Both the position numbers and the translations under genes were made by a program. Shown here one piece after another: positions 33,994-43,054 of a stretch of DNA of 64,000 nucleotides. The notes beneath the pieces are model-generated. The model saw only the letters and a program-made list of their open reading frames with translations. It was not told where the DNA came from and did not search any database. The number at the start of each line of letters is the position of its first letter. The first letter of the stretch is position 1. The stretch comes from Mesorhizobium sp. SARCC-RB16n (lineage in GTDB: Bacteria; Pseudomonadota; Alphaproteobacteria; Rhizobiales; Rhizobiaceae): NCBI RefSeq assembly GCF_008520305.1, contig NZ_ML703256.1:264433-328432 (forward strand), written 5' to 3'.

Positions 33994-34908
33994 TTACGGC
34001 CAGCGCACCTCCGGCGGGAGGCTGGACAGGATCGCGGCAACATTGCCGCCGGTCTTCAGCCCGAAGATGGTGCCACGATCGTGAAGAAGGTTGAATTCGA
34101 CGTAGCGGCCGCGGCGGATCAGCTGTTCGTCGCGGTCGCCATCGGTCCAGTTCTCGTTGAAGTTGGCGCGCACCAGGTGGCCGTAGACGACGAGGAACGA
34201 ACGCCCGACGTCCTGGACGAAGTTGAAATTGGCATTCCAGCCGCCCTTCTCCTCTTCCGGATGCAGGTAGTCGAAGAAGATGCCGCCGGTGCCGCGCGGC
34301 TCATTGCGGTGCGGCAGGAAGAAGTACTCGTCGCACCAGGCCTTGAATTTCGGGTAGTCGGCAACCGCCGCGTTCTTCTCGCAAGCGAACTGCATGGCAC
34401 GGTGGAAGGCTATCGTGTCGGGATCATCCTGCGTGCGGCGGCGGTCGAGCACCGGCGTCAGGTCGGCGCCGCCGCCGAACCATTGCCTGGATGTGACGAC
34501 CATGCGCGTGTTCATGTGCACGGCCGGAACGTTGGGGTTCCATGGGTGCGCGATCAGCGAAATGCCCGATGCCCAGAAGCGCGGGTCTTCCTCGGCGCCA
34601 GGCATCTGCTTCCTGAATTCGGGCGAGAACTCGCCATAAACGGTCGAAGTGTGGACGCCGACCTTCTCGAAGACGCGGCCATGCATCATCGACATGGTGC
34701 CGCCGCCGCCCTTGCCCTGGTCGCGTTCCCACGGCGTCTTTTCGAAGCGGCCGGGCGACCATGAGGCGAGTGGACCGCCGAGGTCCTGCTCGATCTGCTC
34801 GAAAGCGCCGCAGATGCGCTCGCGCAGCGCCTCGAACCAAAGCCGGGCCTTCATCTTCATCTCTTCGATGTCGGCGGGCAGCCCCGCCGGTATTTCAGGT
34901 CGTTCCAA
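33994..34908 (-). CDS. hemF: Oxygen-dependent coproporphyrinogen III oxidase
   Basis: This 304-residue enzyme converts coproporphyrinogen III to protoporphyrinogen IX with O2 in haem synthesis. Family signatures are clear: [40 protein letters not shown] and [18 protein letters not shown] chose the TTG at 34908 (encoding the Met of [15 protein letters not shown]), which has GGAGA about eight bases upstream and gives the usual length of about 300 residues. The frame stays open far upstream, but that part has no homology. It is a single leftward gene. Confidence 0.95.
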   Translation of the reverse strand: MERPEIPAGLPADIEEMKMKARLWFEALRERICGAFEQIEQDLGGPLASWSPGRFEKTPWERDQGKGGGGTMSMMHGRVFEKVGVHTSTVYGEFSPEFRKQMPGAEEDPRFWASGISLIAHPWNPNVPAVHMNTRMVVTSRQWFGGGADLTPVLDRRRTQDDPDTIAFHRAMQFACEKNAAVADYPKFKAWCDEYFFLPHRNEPRGTGGIFFDYLHPEEEKGGWNANFNFVQDVGRSFLVVYGHLVRANFNENWTDGDRDEQLIRRGRYVEFNLLHDRGTIFGLKTGGNVAAILSSLPPEVRWP

Positions 34909-35076
34909 GTGCCGTCTCCGGTTTCGGGGCGGCGAGTCGACAAAAGACTCGTCTTTTCCGGGCGCGATCCCTAATCTCTTAAGGGACAGGGTCAAGTCAC
35001 TTTGGTTTTGCGCATGGTCCTTTCCGAAACCCGATTCCGATTTCGGGGTCATGCGCCAGGTGCAAGGAGTTGTTTC

Positions 35077-35334
35077 GTGCGCACCCCGGCAAGACCGCCG
35101 CTGGATGGCCTGAAGAAAAGGCTCGACCAAAGCCGAGCCGAACGCGCGCGCATGCCGCGCGACGGTTTCCTGCGTGAGACCTTCGTCCTGCCGCGCTCCG
35201 ACGCCCGCCTGAAGGCCAAGGAGTGGTTCGAGCGCTTCCCCAAGCAGGCCTACTGGACCGAGATCGAAAGCTGGTTCGAGCGCCCGGGCGATCTGATCGA
35301 GTTTACGATAAGGCGGTTGCCGGCGGCGGATTAG
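35077..35334 (+). CDS. Conserved small basic protein
   Basis: This 85-residue protein has a GTG start at 35077 preceded by AAGGAG at seven bases. It is rich in Arg and Lys, with [20 protein letters not shown] and [15 protein letters not shown] as marked blocks. I recognise it as a conserved rhizobial hypothetical but know no function. It is divergent from hemF and its end overlaps the soxR stop by 4 bp in convergent orientation. Confidence 0.68.
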   Translation: MRTPARPPLDGLKKRLDQSRAERARMPRDGFLRETFVLPRSDARLKAKEWFERFPKQAYWTEIESWFERPGDLIEFTIRRLPAAD

Positions 35335-35777
35335 CCCCCGACCAGCAGTCGCCGCGCCCCCGTTCCCTCCCTTGCCAGCCGATCCCCCTTGTTGCGAAGC
35401 GGGCATTTGTCGATCGACATGCAGCCGCAGCCTATGCAGTCGGTCAACCCGTCGCGCAGCTTCTTTAGTTGGCTGATTTTCTGATCGAGGCTATCGCGCC
35501 AAGCCGTTGAAAGCAGATTCCAATCTTCGCGCGTCGGCGTGCGGCCTTCAGGTAATGATTCAAGCGCGGCACCGATTTCCGCGAGCGAGATACCGACCTC
35601 CTGGGCGATCCGGATTATGGCCACCCGGCGCAGCACGTCGCGGCCGTAACGGCGCTGGTTGCCGGAGGTGCGGTGGCTGCGGATCAGGCCGCGCGTCTCG
35701 TAGAAATGCAGCGCCGACACCGCCACGCCGCTGCGCGCAGCCACCTGGCCGACCGTCAATTCCAATGCTGGTGCCAT
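35331..35777 (-). CDS. soxR: Redox-sensitive MerR-type regulator SoxR
   Basis: This 148-residue protein has an N-terminal MerR helix-turn-helix ([20 protein letters not shown]), a dimerisation helix, and the [2Fe-2S] cluster ligands Cys114, Cys117, Cys119 and Cys125 ([12 protein letters not shown]). It senses redox-cycling compounds and superoxide, and activates promoters with a long spacer. A SoxR-box-like palindrome lies 21-38 bp before its start. Outside enterobacteria SoxR usually controls a few efflux or redox-drug genes directly, and not soxS. Confidence 0.95.
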   Translation of the reverse strand: MAPALELTVGQVAARSGVAVSALHFYETRGLIRSHRTSGNQRRYGRDVLRRVAIIRIAQEVGISLAEIGAALESLPEGRTPTREDWNLLSTAWRDSLDQKISQLKKLRDGLTDCIGCGCMSIDKCPLRNKGDRLAREGTGARRLLVGG

Positions 35778-35792
35778 CTCGCAATTTTCCGC

Positions 35793-35815
35793 TTGACCTC
35801 AAGTTAAGTTGAGCT
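35793..35815 (+). promoter_or_regulatory. SoxR-box-like operator with -35 element
   Basis: TTGACC (35793-35798) overlaps the palindrome CTCAAGTTAAGTTGAG (35798-35813), the classical SoxR site arrangement. The -35 points rightward, away from soxR. The -10 is unclear: TGTAGC at spacing 17 or TAGCCA at spacing 19. Confidence 0.75.
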
Positions 35816-35906
35816 TGTAGCCAAGAAAGCCTGGATGTGCAAACGAAGGAGAAGGCGGATGTGCGCCTGGGCACAAATCACCGCGGACCGCGCTGCGGGC
35901 GATCCC

Positions 35907-36365
35907 CTAGCCAAGCTGCCGGATGGCTTCACCCGCCACCATGGCGACGGAAAGCGCGACGTTGATGCTGCGCGCCGCGCCTTGCATCGGGATGGTCAGC
36001 CGCGCATCCGCCGCCTGATGGACTGGATCCGGCACGCCCGCGGATTCGCGGCCGAACAGGAGGATGTCGCGGTCGGTGAAGCTGAAGTCTGTATAGGGGG
36101 TGGTAGCCTTGGTCGACAGCAGCACCAGCCGGTCCGCGCGGGCCTTGCGACATTCCTCGAAGGCGTGCCAGTCGACATGCCGGGTCAGGGCAGCCATTTC
36201 GAGGTAGTCCATGCCGGCACGCTTGAGCGCTCTGTCGGAGAGCGGAAAGCCGGCCGGCTCGATGATGTCGACGCCAAGCCCGAGACACGCGGCGAAGCGC
36301 AGGATTGTCCCGGTATTGCCGGCAATGTCAGGCTGGTAGAGCGCGATGCGGAGACCACGGTTCAC
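35907..36365 (-). CDS. trmL: tRNA (cytidine/uridine-2'-O-)-methyltransferase TrmL
   Basis: This 152-residue SpoU-class methyltransferase has a trefoil knot. It methylates the wobble ribose 34 of certain leucine tRNAs using S-adenosylmethionine. Conserved blocks are LYQPDIAGNTGTILRFAACL, LLFGRESAGVP and IPMQGAARSINVALSVAMVA. The length is normal. It is a single leftward gene whose stop faces the SoxR operator region. Confidence 0.95.
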   Translation of the reverse strand: MNRGLRIALYQPDIAGNTGTILRFAACLGLGVDIIEPAGFPLSDRALKRAGMDYLEMAALTRHVDWHAFEECRKARADRLVLLSTKATTPYTDFSFTDRDILLFGRESAGVPDPVHQAADARLTIPMQGAARSINVALSVAMVAGEAIRQLG

Positions 36366-36505
36366 TTCCGCGTCCTTCTAATAAGTGGCAGATCGGCCAC
36401 AGCGGCTTCCTGGTTTTGGAAATTCCTGGACCTGCGGGTGGCCATTTTCTGCGAAGTCGGGTATGTCAACTCCATTGTCAACCCGAACCGATGGAGGGGT
36501 AATTC

Positions 36506-36583
36506 ATGATGACCATGCACATCCAGCGCCCCACCCGTGGGCTTACTTGCGCCCTGGCGGTTTCGGTACGACGTTTCTCCTGA
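36506..36583 (+). CDS. Possible 25-residue small ORF with strong ribosome binding site
   Basis: ATG at 36506 follows GGAGGGG with six-base spacing, an almost ideal site, and the frame encodes MMTMHIQRPTRGLTCALAVS plus VRRFS. It could be a leader peptide or small protein ahead of the hypothetical gene at 36649. No regulatory structure could be assigned. The call rests only on the ribosome binding site. Confidence 0.35.
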   Translation: MMTMHIQRPTRGLTCALAVSVRRFS

Positions 36584-36648
36584 TCTTTTAGACACTTCCG
36601 CACCGATTTCCGCCGAAACCATTCCCTGGTCTTCGAAGGAATCCTGCG

Positions 36649-37167
36649 ATGTTTTTCAAGCCACCGAAGGGGCCAATGGCCCCGTCCCAACGCGTTCCGA
36701 CTGATCCTCCGCAGATTCCGCGGCATGACGTCGATCACCCTTTTTATCTCTATTTCAACACGGAGGACGGACCGATGTTCGATCCCTATAGAATACCCGG
36801 CTCGAGGAGCCTGCATATCCACCGCATGCCGACCTGGGTGCTGTTGATCGGTGAGACCTATTCTTCGGCGGTTCATGCCGAAGTCCGTCGCCGGCCGCAT
36901 CGTGGCATGTTGCCGGATGTCGATTTCTCGCATGCGGTTCCCGATCCGAGCCGGCCGTCGCTGGGTCGCCGGATCATCCGGCTGATCCGGCCAGGTGCGA
37001 AGATCCGGGCTGTCGGCACCGCGCCGTCAGGATCGTCAAAAGAGCCTGTCGGCGAAAAGCCCGCGAACCCCTATATTGCGCGAAGCAGGGCCGACGGTCC
37101 GGATGATTCCGGACCGTCGGCCCTCGGCGCCATGCGTTCCGAGGACCTCGTACGGCGTGCCGCTTGA
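36649..37167 (+). CDS. Hypothetical protein
   Basis: This is a frame of 172 residues whose middle part (MFDPYRIPGSRSLHIHRMPT and WVLLIGETYSSAVHAEVRRR) looks coding, while the C-terminus translates a perfect palindrome. GAAGGA lies about eight bases before the ATG at 36649; a start at 36775 would also be possible. I know no family. It is basic and proline-rich, with no signal peptide or membrane helix. It lies 29 bp upstream of the ABC transporter pair. The gene may be real but is weakly supported. Confidence 0.4.
   Translation: MFFKPPKGPMAPSQRVPTDPPQIPRHDVDHPFYLYFNTEDGPMFDPYRIPGSRSLHIHRMPTWVLLIGETYSSAVHAEVRRRPHRGMLPDVDFSHAVPDPSRPSLGRRIIRLIRPGAKIRAVGTAPSGSSKEPVGEKPANPYIARSRADGPDDSGPSALGAMRSEDLVRRAA
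37088..37123. repeat. Perfect 16-bp-stem palindrome upstream of the ABC transporter pair
   Basis: GGGCCGACGGTCCGGA (37088-37103) pairs perfectly with TCCGGACCGTCGGCCC (37108-37123) around a four-base loop. There is no T-run. It lies in the 3' end of the hypothetical frame and 74 bp before the ABC gene start, so it could be a terminator, an attenuator or a repeat. Confidence 0.8.
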
Positions 37168-37196
37168 GCGGGAAACAGATTTCGTGAGCATGACCT

Positions 37197-39083
37197 ATGT
37201 TGTTGTTTAGCTGGTTTGAAAGAAGGCTCGATCCGTTCCCTGCCGCGGAACCGGTCGAGCCGCCCAAGACGCTGGTTGCCTTCTGCCTGCATTATACGCG
37301 CGGGGCATGGCCCTATATCCTGGTCGATGCGGTGCTGGTGGCTGCCATCGCCATAGCGGAAGTGTGGATGTTCGGTTTCCTCGGCCGCATCGTCGACTGG
37401 CTGTCGGGGCAGAATCGCGAGACCTTCCTGCAGACGGAGGGCTGGAAGCTCGCCGGCATGGCCTTCATCGTGCTGTTCGCGCTGCCCGGCACGGTCTGGC
37501 TGCATTCGCTGCTCAACCAGCAGACGCTGATGGGCAATTATCCCATGCGCATCCGCTGGCAGGTGCATCGCTACCTGCTCAAGCAATCGATGAGCTTCTA
37601 CCAGGACGAGTTCGCCGGCCGCATCGCCACCAAGCTGATGCAGACGGCGCTCGCCGTGCGCGAATGCGTCATCAAGGTGATCGACGTCCTGAACTACGTC
37701 ATCGTCTATTTCCTCGGCATGCTGTTGATCGTCGGTTCGGCCGACTGGCGGCTGGCGGCGCCGCTTGGCGTCTGGCTGGTCGGCTACGTGCTGTTGCTGC
37801 GCTTTTTCATCCCGCGCCTGGGCAAGGTCGGCGAGGAGCAGGCCAATGCGCGCTCGACCATGACCGGCCGCGTCGTCGACAGCTACACCAACATCCAGAC
37901 GGTCAAGCTGTTTTCCCATTCGCGCCGCGAGGCAGCCTTCGCTAGGGAAGGCATGATGGGCTTCCTCGACACGGTCTACCGGTCGATGCGGCTGGTGACG
38001 GTGCTGTTCGGCTCGCTCTACATACTGAACGCGCTTCTGCTGTTTTCGGTCACCGCCATCTCGTTGTGGCTGTGGATGGGGCAAGCGGTGACGATCGGCG
38101 CGGTCGCCGTAGTCATCGGCCTGGTGCTTCGGATGTGGGGCATGTCGCAGTGGATCATGTGGGAAATGTCGGGCCTGTTCGAGAATATCGGCACGGTGCA
38201 GGACGGCATTGCCTCCATCTCGCTGCCACGCCTCGTGGAGGACAGGCCGGATGCCAAGGAGATCAGCGTTTCCAAAGGCGATATCCGCTTCGAGGACATC
38301 CGCTTCCACTACGGCAAGCAGAAGGGCGTCATCGAAAACCTGTCGCTCGCGGTGAAGCCGGGCGAGAAGGTCGGCATTGTCGGGCGCTCGGGCGCGGGCA
38401 AGTCGACGCTGGTCAATCTCCTCTTGCGTTTCTACGACTTGGAGTCCGGCCGGATCCTGATCGACGGCCAGGAGATCGCCGGCGTGAAGCAGGATTCGCT
38501 GCGCGCCCAGATCGGCATGGTCACGCAGGACACCTCGCTGCTGCACCGTTCGGTGCGCGAGAACATTCTCTATGGCCGGCCCGAAGCCAGCGATGACATG
38601 CTTGTCGAGGCGGCGCGGCGGGCTGAGGCGCTGGATTTCATATCGGCGCTTTCGGACCATAGCGGCCGGAAAGGCTTCGACGCCTATGTCGGCGATCGCG
38701 GCGTCAAACTGTCCGGCGGCCAGCGGCAACGCATCGCCATTGCTCGCGTTATGTTGAAGGACGCGCCCATTCTTATCCTTGACGAGGCGACGTCGGCGCT
38801 CGATTCCGAGGCGGAAGCCGCCATCCAGGAGAATCTCTACAAGCTCATGCAAGGCAAGACCGTCATCGCCATCGCGCACCGGCTGTCGACTATCGCGGCG
38901 ATGGACAGGCTCGTCGTGATGGACCAGGGCCGCGTCATCGAGGAGGGTTCGCACGAGGAACTGGTCGCCAGAGGCGGGCTTTACGCGCAGCTCTGGCAGC
39001 GCCAGTCGGGTGGGTTCCTGCTCGAGGACGGCCCGGTCGGCGCCGCCAACGACGCAATAGCAAAGGGGCAAGCCGCAGAATGA
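37197..39083 (+). CDS. ABC exporter half-transporter, fused membrane and ATPase domains (first of pair)
   Basis: This 628-residue protein has a six-helix membrane domain (about 25-330) and an ATPase domain with Walker A GRSGAGKSTL (about 395), signature LSGGQRQRIAIAR (about 504) and Walker B ILILDEATSALD (about 524). It belongs to the MsbA/MDR-type exporter group. The next gene encodes a similar half-transporter 10 bp downstream, so a heterodimer is likely. The substrate is unknown; lipids, peptides or drugs are all possible. Both ATPase sites look intact. Confidence 0.93.
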   Translation: MLLFSWFERRLDPFPAAEPVEPPKTLVAFCLHYTRGAWPYILVDAVLVAAIAIAEVWMFGFLGRIVDWLSGQNRETFLQTEGWKLAGMAFIVLFALPGTVWLHSLLNQQTLMGNYPMRIRWQVHRYLLKQSMSFYQDEFAGRIATKLMQTALAVRECVIKVIDVLNYVIVYFLGMLLIVGSADWRLAAPLGVWLVGYVLLLRFFIPRLGKVGEEQANARSTMTGRVVDSYTNIQTVKLFSHSRREAAFAREGMMGFLDTVYRSMRLVTVLFGSLYILNALLLFSVTAISLWLWMGQAVTIGAVAVVIGLVLRMWGMSQWIMWEMSGLFENIGTVQDGIASISLPRLVEDRPDAKEISVSKGDIRFEDIRFHYGKQKGVIENLSLAVKPGEKVGIVGRSGAGKSTLVNLLLRFYDLESGRILIDGQEIAGVKQDSLRAQIGMVTQDTSLLHRSVRENILYGRPEASDDMLVEAARRAEALDFISALSDHSGRKGFDAYVGDRGVKLSGGQRQRIAIARVMLKDAPILILDEATSALDSEAEAAIQENLYKLMQGKTVIAIAHRLSTIAAMDRLVVMDQGRVIEEGSHEELVARGGLYAQLWQRQSGGFLLEDGPVGAANDAIAKGQAAE

Positions 39084-39093
39084 TGGCCGCCGC

Positions 39094-40977
39094 ATGATGA
39101 CAGCCATCTACCGCTGGTTCGAGACCTGGGTCTATCCGTTCAGGGAGCCGGCGAATCTTCGGCCACCGGCCAGCGTCGGAGGCTTCCTGTGGCACTATGT
39201 CGGCCAGGCGAAGTTCGCCTTCTTCGCCATGCTGGTCATCGGGGGCATCGCGCCGCTGGTCGAGGCCGGCCTGTTCTATTTCGTCGGGCGGCTTGTCGAT
39301 ATCCTCGACCAGCTTCCCGGCGAGCGGAGCTGGCACGCGCTGTGGGCCGCCGCCGGCCCCGAACTTGTGTTCATGGTCGCTGTGGTGCTGGTCATCCGCA
39401 CCGTGGTCGTCGGGCTGTCGGCGCTGGTCGACGAACAGACGATCACGCCGGGCTTCTACAATCTGGTGCGCTGGCAGGCGCACCGGCATGTCTCGCGCCA
39501 GTCCTATGCCTTCTTCCAGAACGATTTCGCCGGTCGTATCGCGACAAAGGTCTGGCAGGCCGGGCAGGCGACCGGCGACCTGATGGAAAGCTTCATCGAG
39601 GTCGTCTGGTTCATGGTCGTCTATACGGTGACGACGCTGGCGCTGGTCGCGGGGCTGGACCTCAGGCTGGCGGCACTGGTGGTGATCTGGATCACCGCCT
39701 TCGGCTTTCTGGCCAGGCGCTATTTGCCGGCGATCCGCAAGCACGCCGAAGCGACCGCCGAGGCGGGCTCGATGATCAATGGCCGCATCGTCGATTCCTA
39801 TTCCAACGTGCAGACGCTGAAACTGTTCGCGGCCGACGGCGACGACCGCTACATCAGGAACGGCTTCGATATCTATCTCGACGCGCTGCGGCCCTTCACC
39901 CGCCGGCTGACCGGCGTTCGCATGGCGCTGACGACGCTGTCGGGCATCATGATCACGGCGATCGGCTGCTTTGCCGTCTATCTCTGGGTCGAGGGCTCGA
40001 TCACCGTCGGTGCCGTCGCGTTCACGCTGTCGCTGGTGCTGCGCCTCAACATGCTGCTCGGCCGGCTGATGATGCAGATGAACGGCATCTTGCGAAACCT
40101 CGGCGTGCTGGAGAACTCCAAGGCGCTGATTTCGCAGCCGCTCGGGCTAACCGACGCGCCCGACGCCAAGGAGTTGGTCGTGGCCGGAGGCCGTATCGAT
40201 GTGAAGAACGTCGAGTTCCACTACGGCAAGGGGTTCGGCGTGCTCAACGGCATAGACCTTGTCGTCAGGCCGGGCGAGAAGGTCGGGCTCGTCGGGCCAT
40301 CGGGCGCCGGCAAGACGACGTTGGCCAACCTGATCCTGCGCCTCTACGACCTCGAAAGCGGCCGGATCACCATCGATGGCCAGGACGTCGCCGGTGTGAC
40401 GCAGAATTCGCTGCGCGCCAATATCGGCGTCGTCAGCCAGGACACGGCCCTGTTCCACCGTTCGCTGCGCGACAACATCAAGCTCGGCATGCCCGACGCG
40501 ACCGATGCGGAGGTGATCGCGGCGGCGAAGAAGGCCGAGGCCCACGAGTTCATCCTGACCTTGCGCGACAACCGGGACCGCCAGGGTTATGAGGCCTTTG
40601 TCGGCGAGCGCGGTGTCAAGCTGTCGGGTGGCCAGCGCCAGCGCGTGGCGATCGCCCGCGTCTTCCTCAAGGACGCGCCCATCCTGATCCTCGACGAGGC
40701 GACCTCGGCGCTCGATTCCGACATCGAGGCGGCGATCCAGGAGAATCTGACGCGGCTGATGGAGAACAAGACCGTGATCGCCATCGCCCACCGGCTGTCG
40801 ACGATCGCGGCACTGGATCGCCTCGTGGTGCTCGACGGCGGCCGCATCGTCGAGCAAGGCACGCATGACGAACTGGTGGCGCTCGACGGGCTCTATGCCC
40901 GGCTGTGGAAGCGCCAGTCCGGTGGCTTCCTCTATCATGAGGAAAGCGTGCTCGAAGAGACGCGGCCGGCGGAGTAG
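39094..40977 (+). CDS. ABC exporter half-transporter, fused membrane and ATPase domains (second of pair)
   Basis: This 627-residue paralogue of the upstream protein has the same layout: membrane domain (about 30-325), Walker A GPSGAGKTTL (about 400), signature LSGGQRQRVAIAR (about 509) and Walker B ILILDEATSALDSD. The shared RWFETWVYPF/SWFERRLDPF-type N-terminal segment and similar ends suggest an old duplication. The gene begins 10 bp after its partner and is followed by a GNAT gene only 4 bp later, so all belong to one rightward operon. Confidence 0.93.
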   Translation: MMTAIYRWFETWVYPFREPANLRPPASVGGFLWHYVGQAKFAFFAMLVIGGIAPLVEAGLFYFVGRLVDILDQLPGERSWHALWAAAGPELVFMVAVVLVIRTVVVGLSALVDEQTITPGFYNLVRWQAHRHVSRQSYAFFQNDFAGRIATKVWQAGQATGDLMESFIEVVWFMVVYTVTTLALVAGLDLRLAALVVIWITAFGFLARRYLPAIRKHAEATAEAGSMINGRIVDSYSNVQTLKLFAADGDDRYIRNGFDIYLDALRPFTRRLTGVRMALTTLSGIMITAIGCFAVYLWVEGSITVGAVAFTLSLVLRLNMLLGRLMMQMNGILRNLGVLENSKALISQPLGLTDAPDAKELVVAGGRIDVKNVEFHYGKGFGVLNGIDLVVRPGEKVGLVGPSGAGKTTLANLILRLYDLESGRITIDGQDVAGVTQNSLRANIGVVSQDTALFHRSLRDNIKLGMPDATDAEVIAAAKKAEAHEFILTLRDNRDRQGYEAFVGERGVKLSGGQRQRVAIARVFLKDAPILILDEATSALDSDIEAAIQENLTRLMENKTVIAIAHRLSTIAALDRLVVLDGGRIVEQGTHDELVALDGLYARLWKRQSGGFLYHEESVLEETRPAE

Positions 40978-40981
40978 GCGC

Positions 40982-41470
40982 ATGGGCGCGGCGGATGAAA
41001 CCGGTTACGTGCTGAAGGGGCTGCGCCCGACGACACCGGCTTTCGATGCTCTGATGCAGGAAAGCCGTCAGGAAGGCTACTGGATGCTGGTGCGGCTTCG
41101 CGACGGCTGGACGAGCGGGCGCAACAAATTCCTGAAAAGGCCCGAAATGCTGCTCGGCGCCTATCATGGCCGGCAACTGATCGGCGTTGGCGGGCTCAAT
41201 GTCGATCCCTATTTCGAAGAAGGCGATTTCGGCCGCGTGCGCCACCTCTATGTCAGCGCGGCGCACCGGCGCCTCGGCGTCGGTCGCATGCTGGTCGGCG
41301 CGATCATCGAGCGGGCACGAGCGCATTTTTCATCGCTCAACACACGCGCTCCAGCGGAATCATTTGCCTTTTACGAGAGGCTTGGCTTCCATCGCGTTTC
41401 CGGCGAGGAATTCGTCACCCATCGCATGGCGCTGAGCGATGAGACTGCAAAGCGCAGAAAGGCGAACTGA
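40982..41470 (+). CDS. GNAT-family N-acetyltransferase
   Basis: This 162-residue protein has the GNAT acetyl-CoA motif region VRHLYVSAAHRRLGVGRMLV (with R-x-x-G-x-G/A) and the terminal FYERLGFHRV segment. The substrate is unknown. GGAG lies nine bases before the ATG at 40982. It is 4 bp from the second ABC gene and directly abuts the next small gene, so it shares their transcript. Confidence 0.88.
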   Translation: MGAADETGYVLKGLRPTTPAFDALMQESRQEGYWMLVRLRDGWTSGRNKFLKRPEMLLGAYHGRQLIGVGGLNVDPYFEEGDFGRVRHLYVSAAHRRLGVGRMLVGAIIERARAHFSSLNTRAPAESFAFYERLGFHRVSGEEFVTHRMALSDETAKRRKAN

Positions 41471-41782
41471 ATGTCTCTGCGGCCTCCCTCCGGTTTGACC
41501 GGATCTTCCCCCGCCGAGGCCGCCTTTGACGCGCTTGGTCATGAAATCCTCGCCGAGAAGGCTGCCGCGCTCGGTCGTGCCGGCCAGCGCGTCGAGGTGA
41601 CGCTGGCGATGCTTCGCGACAACGAAGATGGGGACCGGCGGCCCCAGCTTCTGAAGGAAGCCGCCGAGGCGGTGCACGGCTATTTCATCCAGCGCGAACT
41701 GTGCGGGCTGCGCAAGCACGATGCGGTGATCCGGGAATACAGCATCCCCAGGGCCGTGCTGGTCAGGCTCGGCGCCAAATAG
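41471..41782 (+). CDS. Small conserved rhizobial protein (possibly DUF6665)
   Basis: This 103-residue helical protein has the block FDALGHEILAEKAAALGRAG and VEVTLAMLRD, then EAVHGYFIQRELCGLRKHDA. I think this is the family named DUF6665, of unknown function, but I am not certain. It begins at the base after the GNAT stop codon and appears to end the ABC-GNAT operon. There is no signal peptide or membrane helix. Confidence 0.7.
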   Translation: MSLRPPSGLTGSSPAEAAFDALGHEILAEKAAALGRAGQRVEVTLAMLRDNEDGDRRPQLLKEAAEAVHGYFIQRELCGLRKHDAVIREYSIPRAVLVRLGAK

Positions 41783-41818
41783 GGCTTTTTTGTCTGACCA
41801 TCATCCTGAGGATCATGG

Positions 41819-42163
41819 TCACTCGAGCCACTCGGTGATGAAACTGCCGTTCTCGTGGATATCGGTCGTTTCCAGCGGGCCGGGGCCGAGATTGGTGAAT
41901 TTGTGCGGTGTGTGGGGCGGCACGATGACGATCTGGCCGGCCGAGGCCTCGATTTCCTGGTCGCCGACGGTGAACAGGCCGGTGCCCTGGCGGATGATGA
42001 AGATCTCCGCATAGGGATGAGCGTGCAGCCGTGGGCCGCCGCCGACATCGGGCAGGTAATTGAAGATCAGGCAGGAGTTGGAGCCGTAGACGCCGCATTG
42101 CAGTTCGCCCTTCCAGTGATTGGAACGAACAGACCATTCCTCGCGATCGATGACATGCACCAT
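41819..42163 (-). CDS. Cupin-domain protein
   Basis: This 114-residue single-domain cupin has metal-binding motif 1 in PRLHAHPYAEIFIIRQGTG and motif 2 in PPHTPHKFTNLG, with the His/Glu set typical of metal cupins. The function could be an isomerase, dioxygenase or sensor and cannot be told from the sequence. It is convergent with the ABC-GNAT operon and divergent from petA, 314 bp away. Confidence 0.85.
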   Translation of the reverse strand: MVHVIDREEWSVRSNHWKGELQCGVYGSNSCLIFNYLPDVGGGPRLHAHPYAEIFIIRQGTGLFTVGDQEIEASAGQIVIVPPHTPHKFTNLGPGPLETTDIHENGSFITEWLE

Positions 42164-42477
42164 GGCAGGGAAAATAGATCACTCGGGCAGCCTATGTCGA
42201 GGCAAACAACGATACCGGATTTGCGGTTGTTTCCCGGTTGTTTAGCCGCCTTTTGCGGCCATTCGCCGCCTTGCCGAGCAATAGGGGATTTTGTCCCCGC
42301 GACAATCTGCCCTTGTGCCTTGACCCGTCTGGACAAAAACGGGCTTCACGCATAAACCGAAGTCCAAATGCCGGAGGAATTCGCTAGCCTGTTCGCCATG
42401 CGCTGTCGGGTTGGCGTGATTGAGCGGGGAACAAGGCTCAGCCACCGGCGCGGAAGAGGCGAAAGGATCAGGCACCC
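42164..42477. other. 314-bp intergenic region upstream of petABC
   Basis: No gene was found. It separates the divergent cupin and petA genes and must hold both promoters. A TTGACC at 42320-42325 could be a petA -35 element, but I found no convincing -10 at proper spacing. No Fnr or RegA box was recognised by eye. Confidence 0.4.
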
Positions 42478-43038
42478 GTGAGCGCAACCGACATCCACGA
42501 TCCCAACCGTCGAGATTTTCTCTACGTCGCCACCGGCATGGCCGCCGTGGTTGGCGCCGGTGCCGTCGCCTGGCCGTTCATCGACCAGATGCGTCCCGAC
42601 GCCTCGACGCTGGCGCTCGCTTCGGTCGAGGTCGATGTCTCCTCGCTGACGCCCGGCAGTTCGCTGATCGTCAAGTGGCGCGGTAAGCCGGTCGTGGTGC
42701 GCAACCGCACCGAGAAGGAAATGAAGGACGGCGAGGCCGTCAGCCTCTCCGATCTCAAGGATCCGATCGCCCGCAACGCCAACCTCGCGTCAGACGCGCC
42801 GGCGACCGACGCCAACCGCACCACGCCCGGCAAGGAAGCCTGGATGGTGATGGTTCAGGTCTGCACCCATCTGGGCTGCATCCCGCTCGGCCAGGAAGGC
42901 GATTTCGGCGGCTGGTTCTGCCCGTGCCACGGTTCGCAGTACGACACTGCCGGCCGCATCCGCAAAGGCCCGGCGCCGGAGAACATGGCTATTCCGGTAT
43001 TCAAGTTCATTTCCGATACCAAACTCCTTATCGGTTGA
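42478..43038 (+). CDS. petA: Ubiquinol-cytochrome c reductase Rieske iron-sulfur subunit
   Basis: This 186-residue subunit of the cytochrome bc1 complex starts with a Tat-type signal anchor ([20 protein letters not shown]). The Rieske domain has cluster ligands Cys129, His131, Cys148 and His151 (CTHLGC and CPCHGS) and the disulphide pair Cys134/Cys150. It takes electrons from ubiquinol to cytochrome c1 in the periplasm. The start is GTG at 42478 with GAAAGGA upstream. It is the first gene of petABC, with short gaps of 16 and 27 bp. Confidence 0.97.
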   Translation: MSATDIHDPNRRDFLYVATGMAAVVGAGAVAWPFIDQMRPDASTLALASVEVDVSSLTPGSSLIVKWRGKPVVVRNRTEKEMKDGEAVSLSDLKDPIARNANLASDAPATDANRTTPGKEAWMVMVQVCTHLGCIPLGQEGDFGGWFCPCHGSQYDTAGRIRKGPAPENMAIPVFKFISDTKLLIG

Positions 43039-43054
43039 GGCAGGGGATATTTCG

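Noticed and set aside
34909-35406. Upstream in-frame extension of hemF to 35406
   Set aside because: No homology to coproporphyrinogen oxidases; the TTG at 34908 gives the family's length and has a ribosome binding site.
36441-36480. trmL promoter with two TTGACA-like hexamers on the minus strand
   Set aside because: The -35-like hexamers are good, but no -10 element lies at 16-18 bp from either, so the call would be unsupported.
35859-36509. Plus-strand frame after the SoxR box as a SoxR target gene
   Set aside because: It lies mostly antisense to trmL, and its composition is Arg/His/Asp-rich as in shadow frames. Only the promoter-like signal was kept, as a finding.
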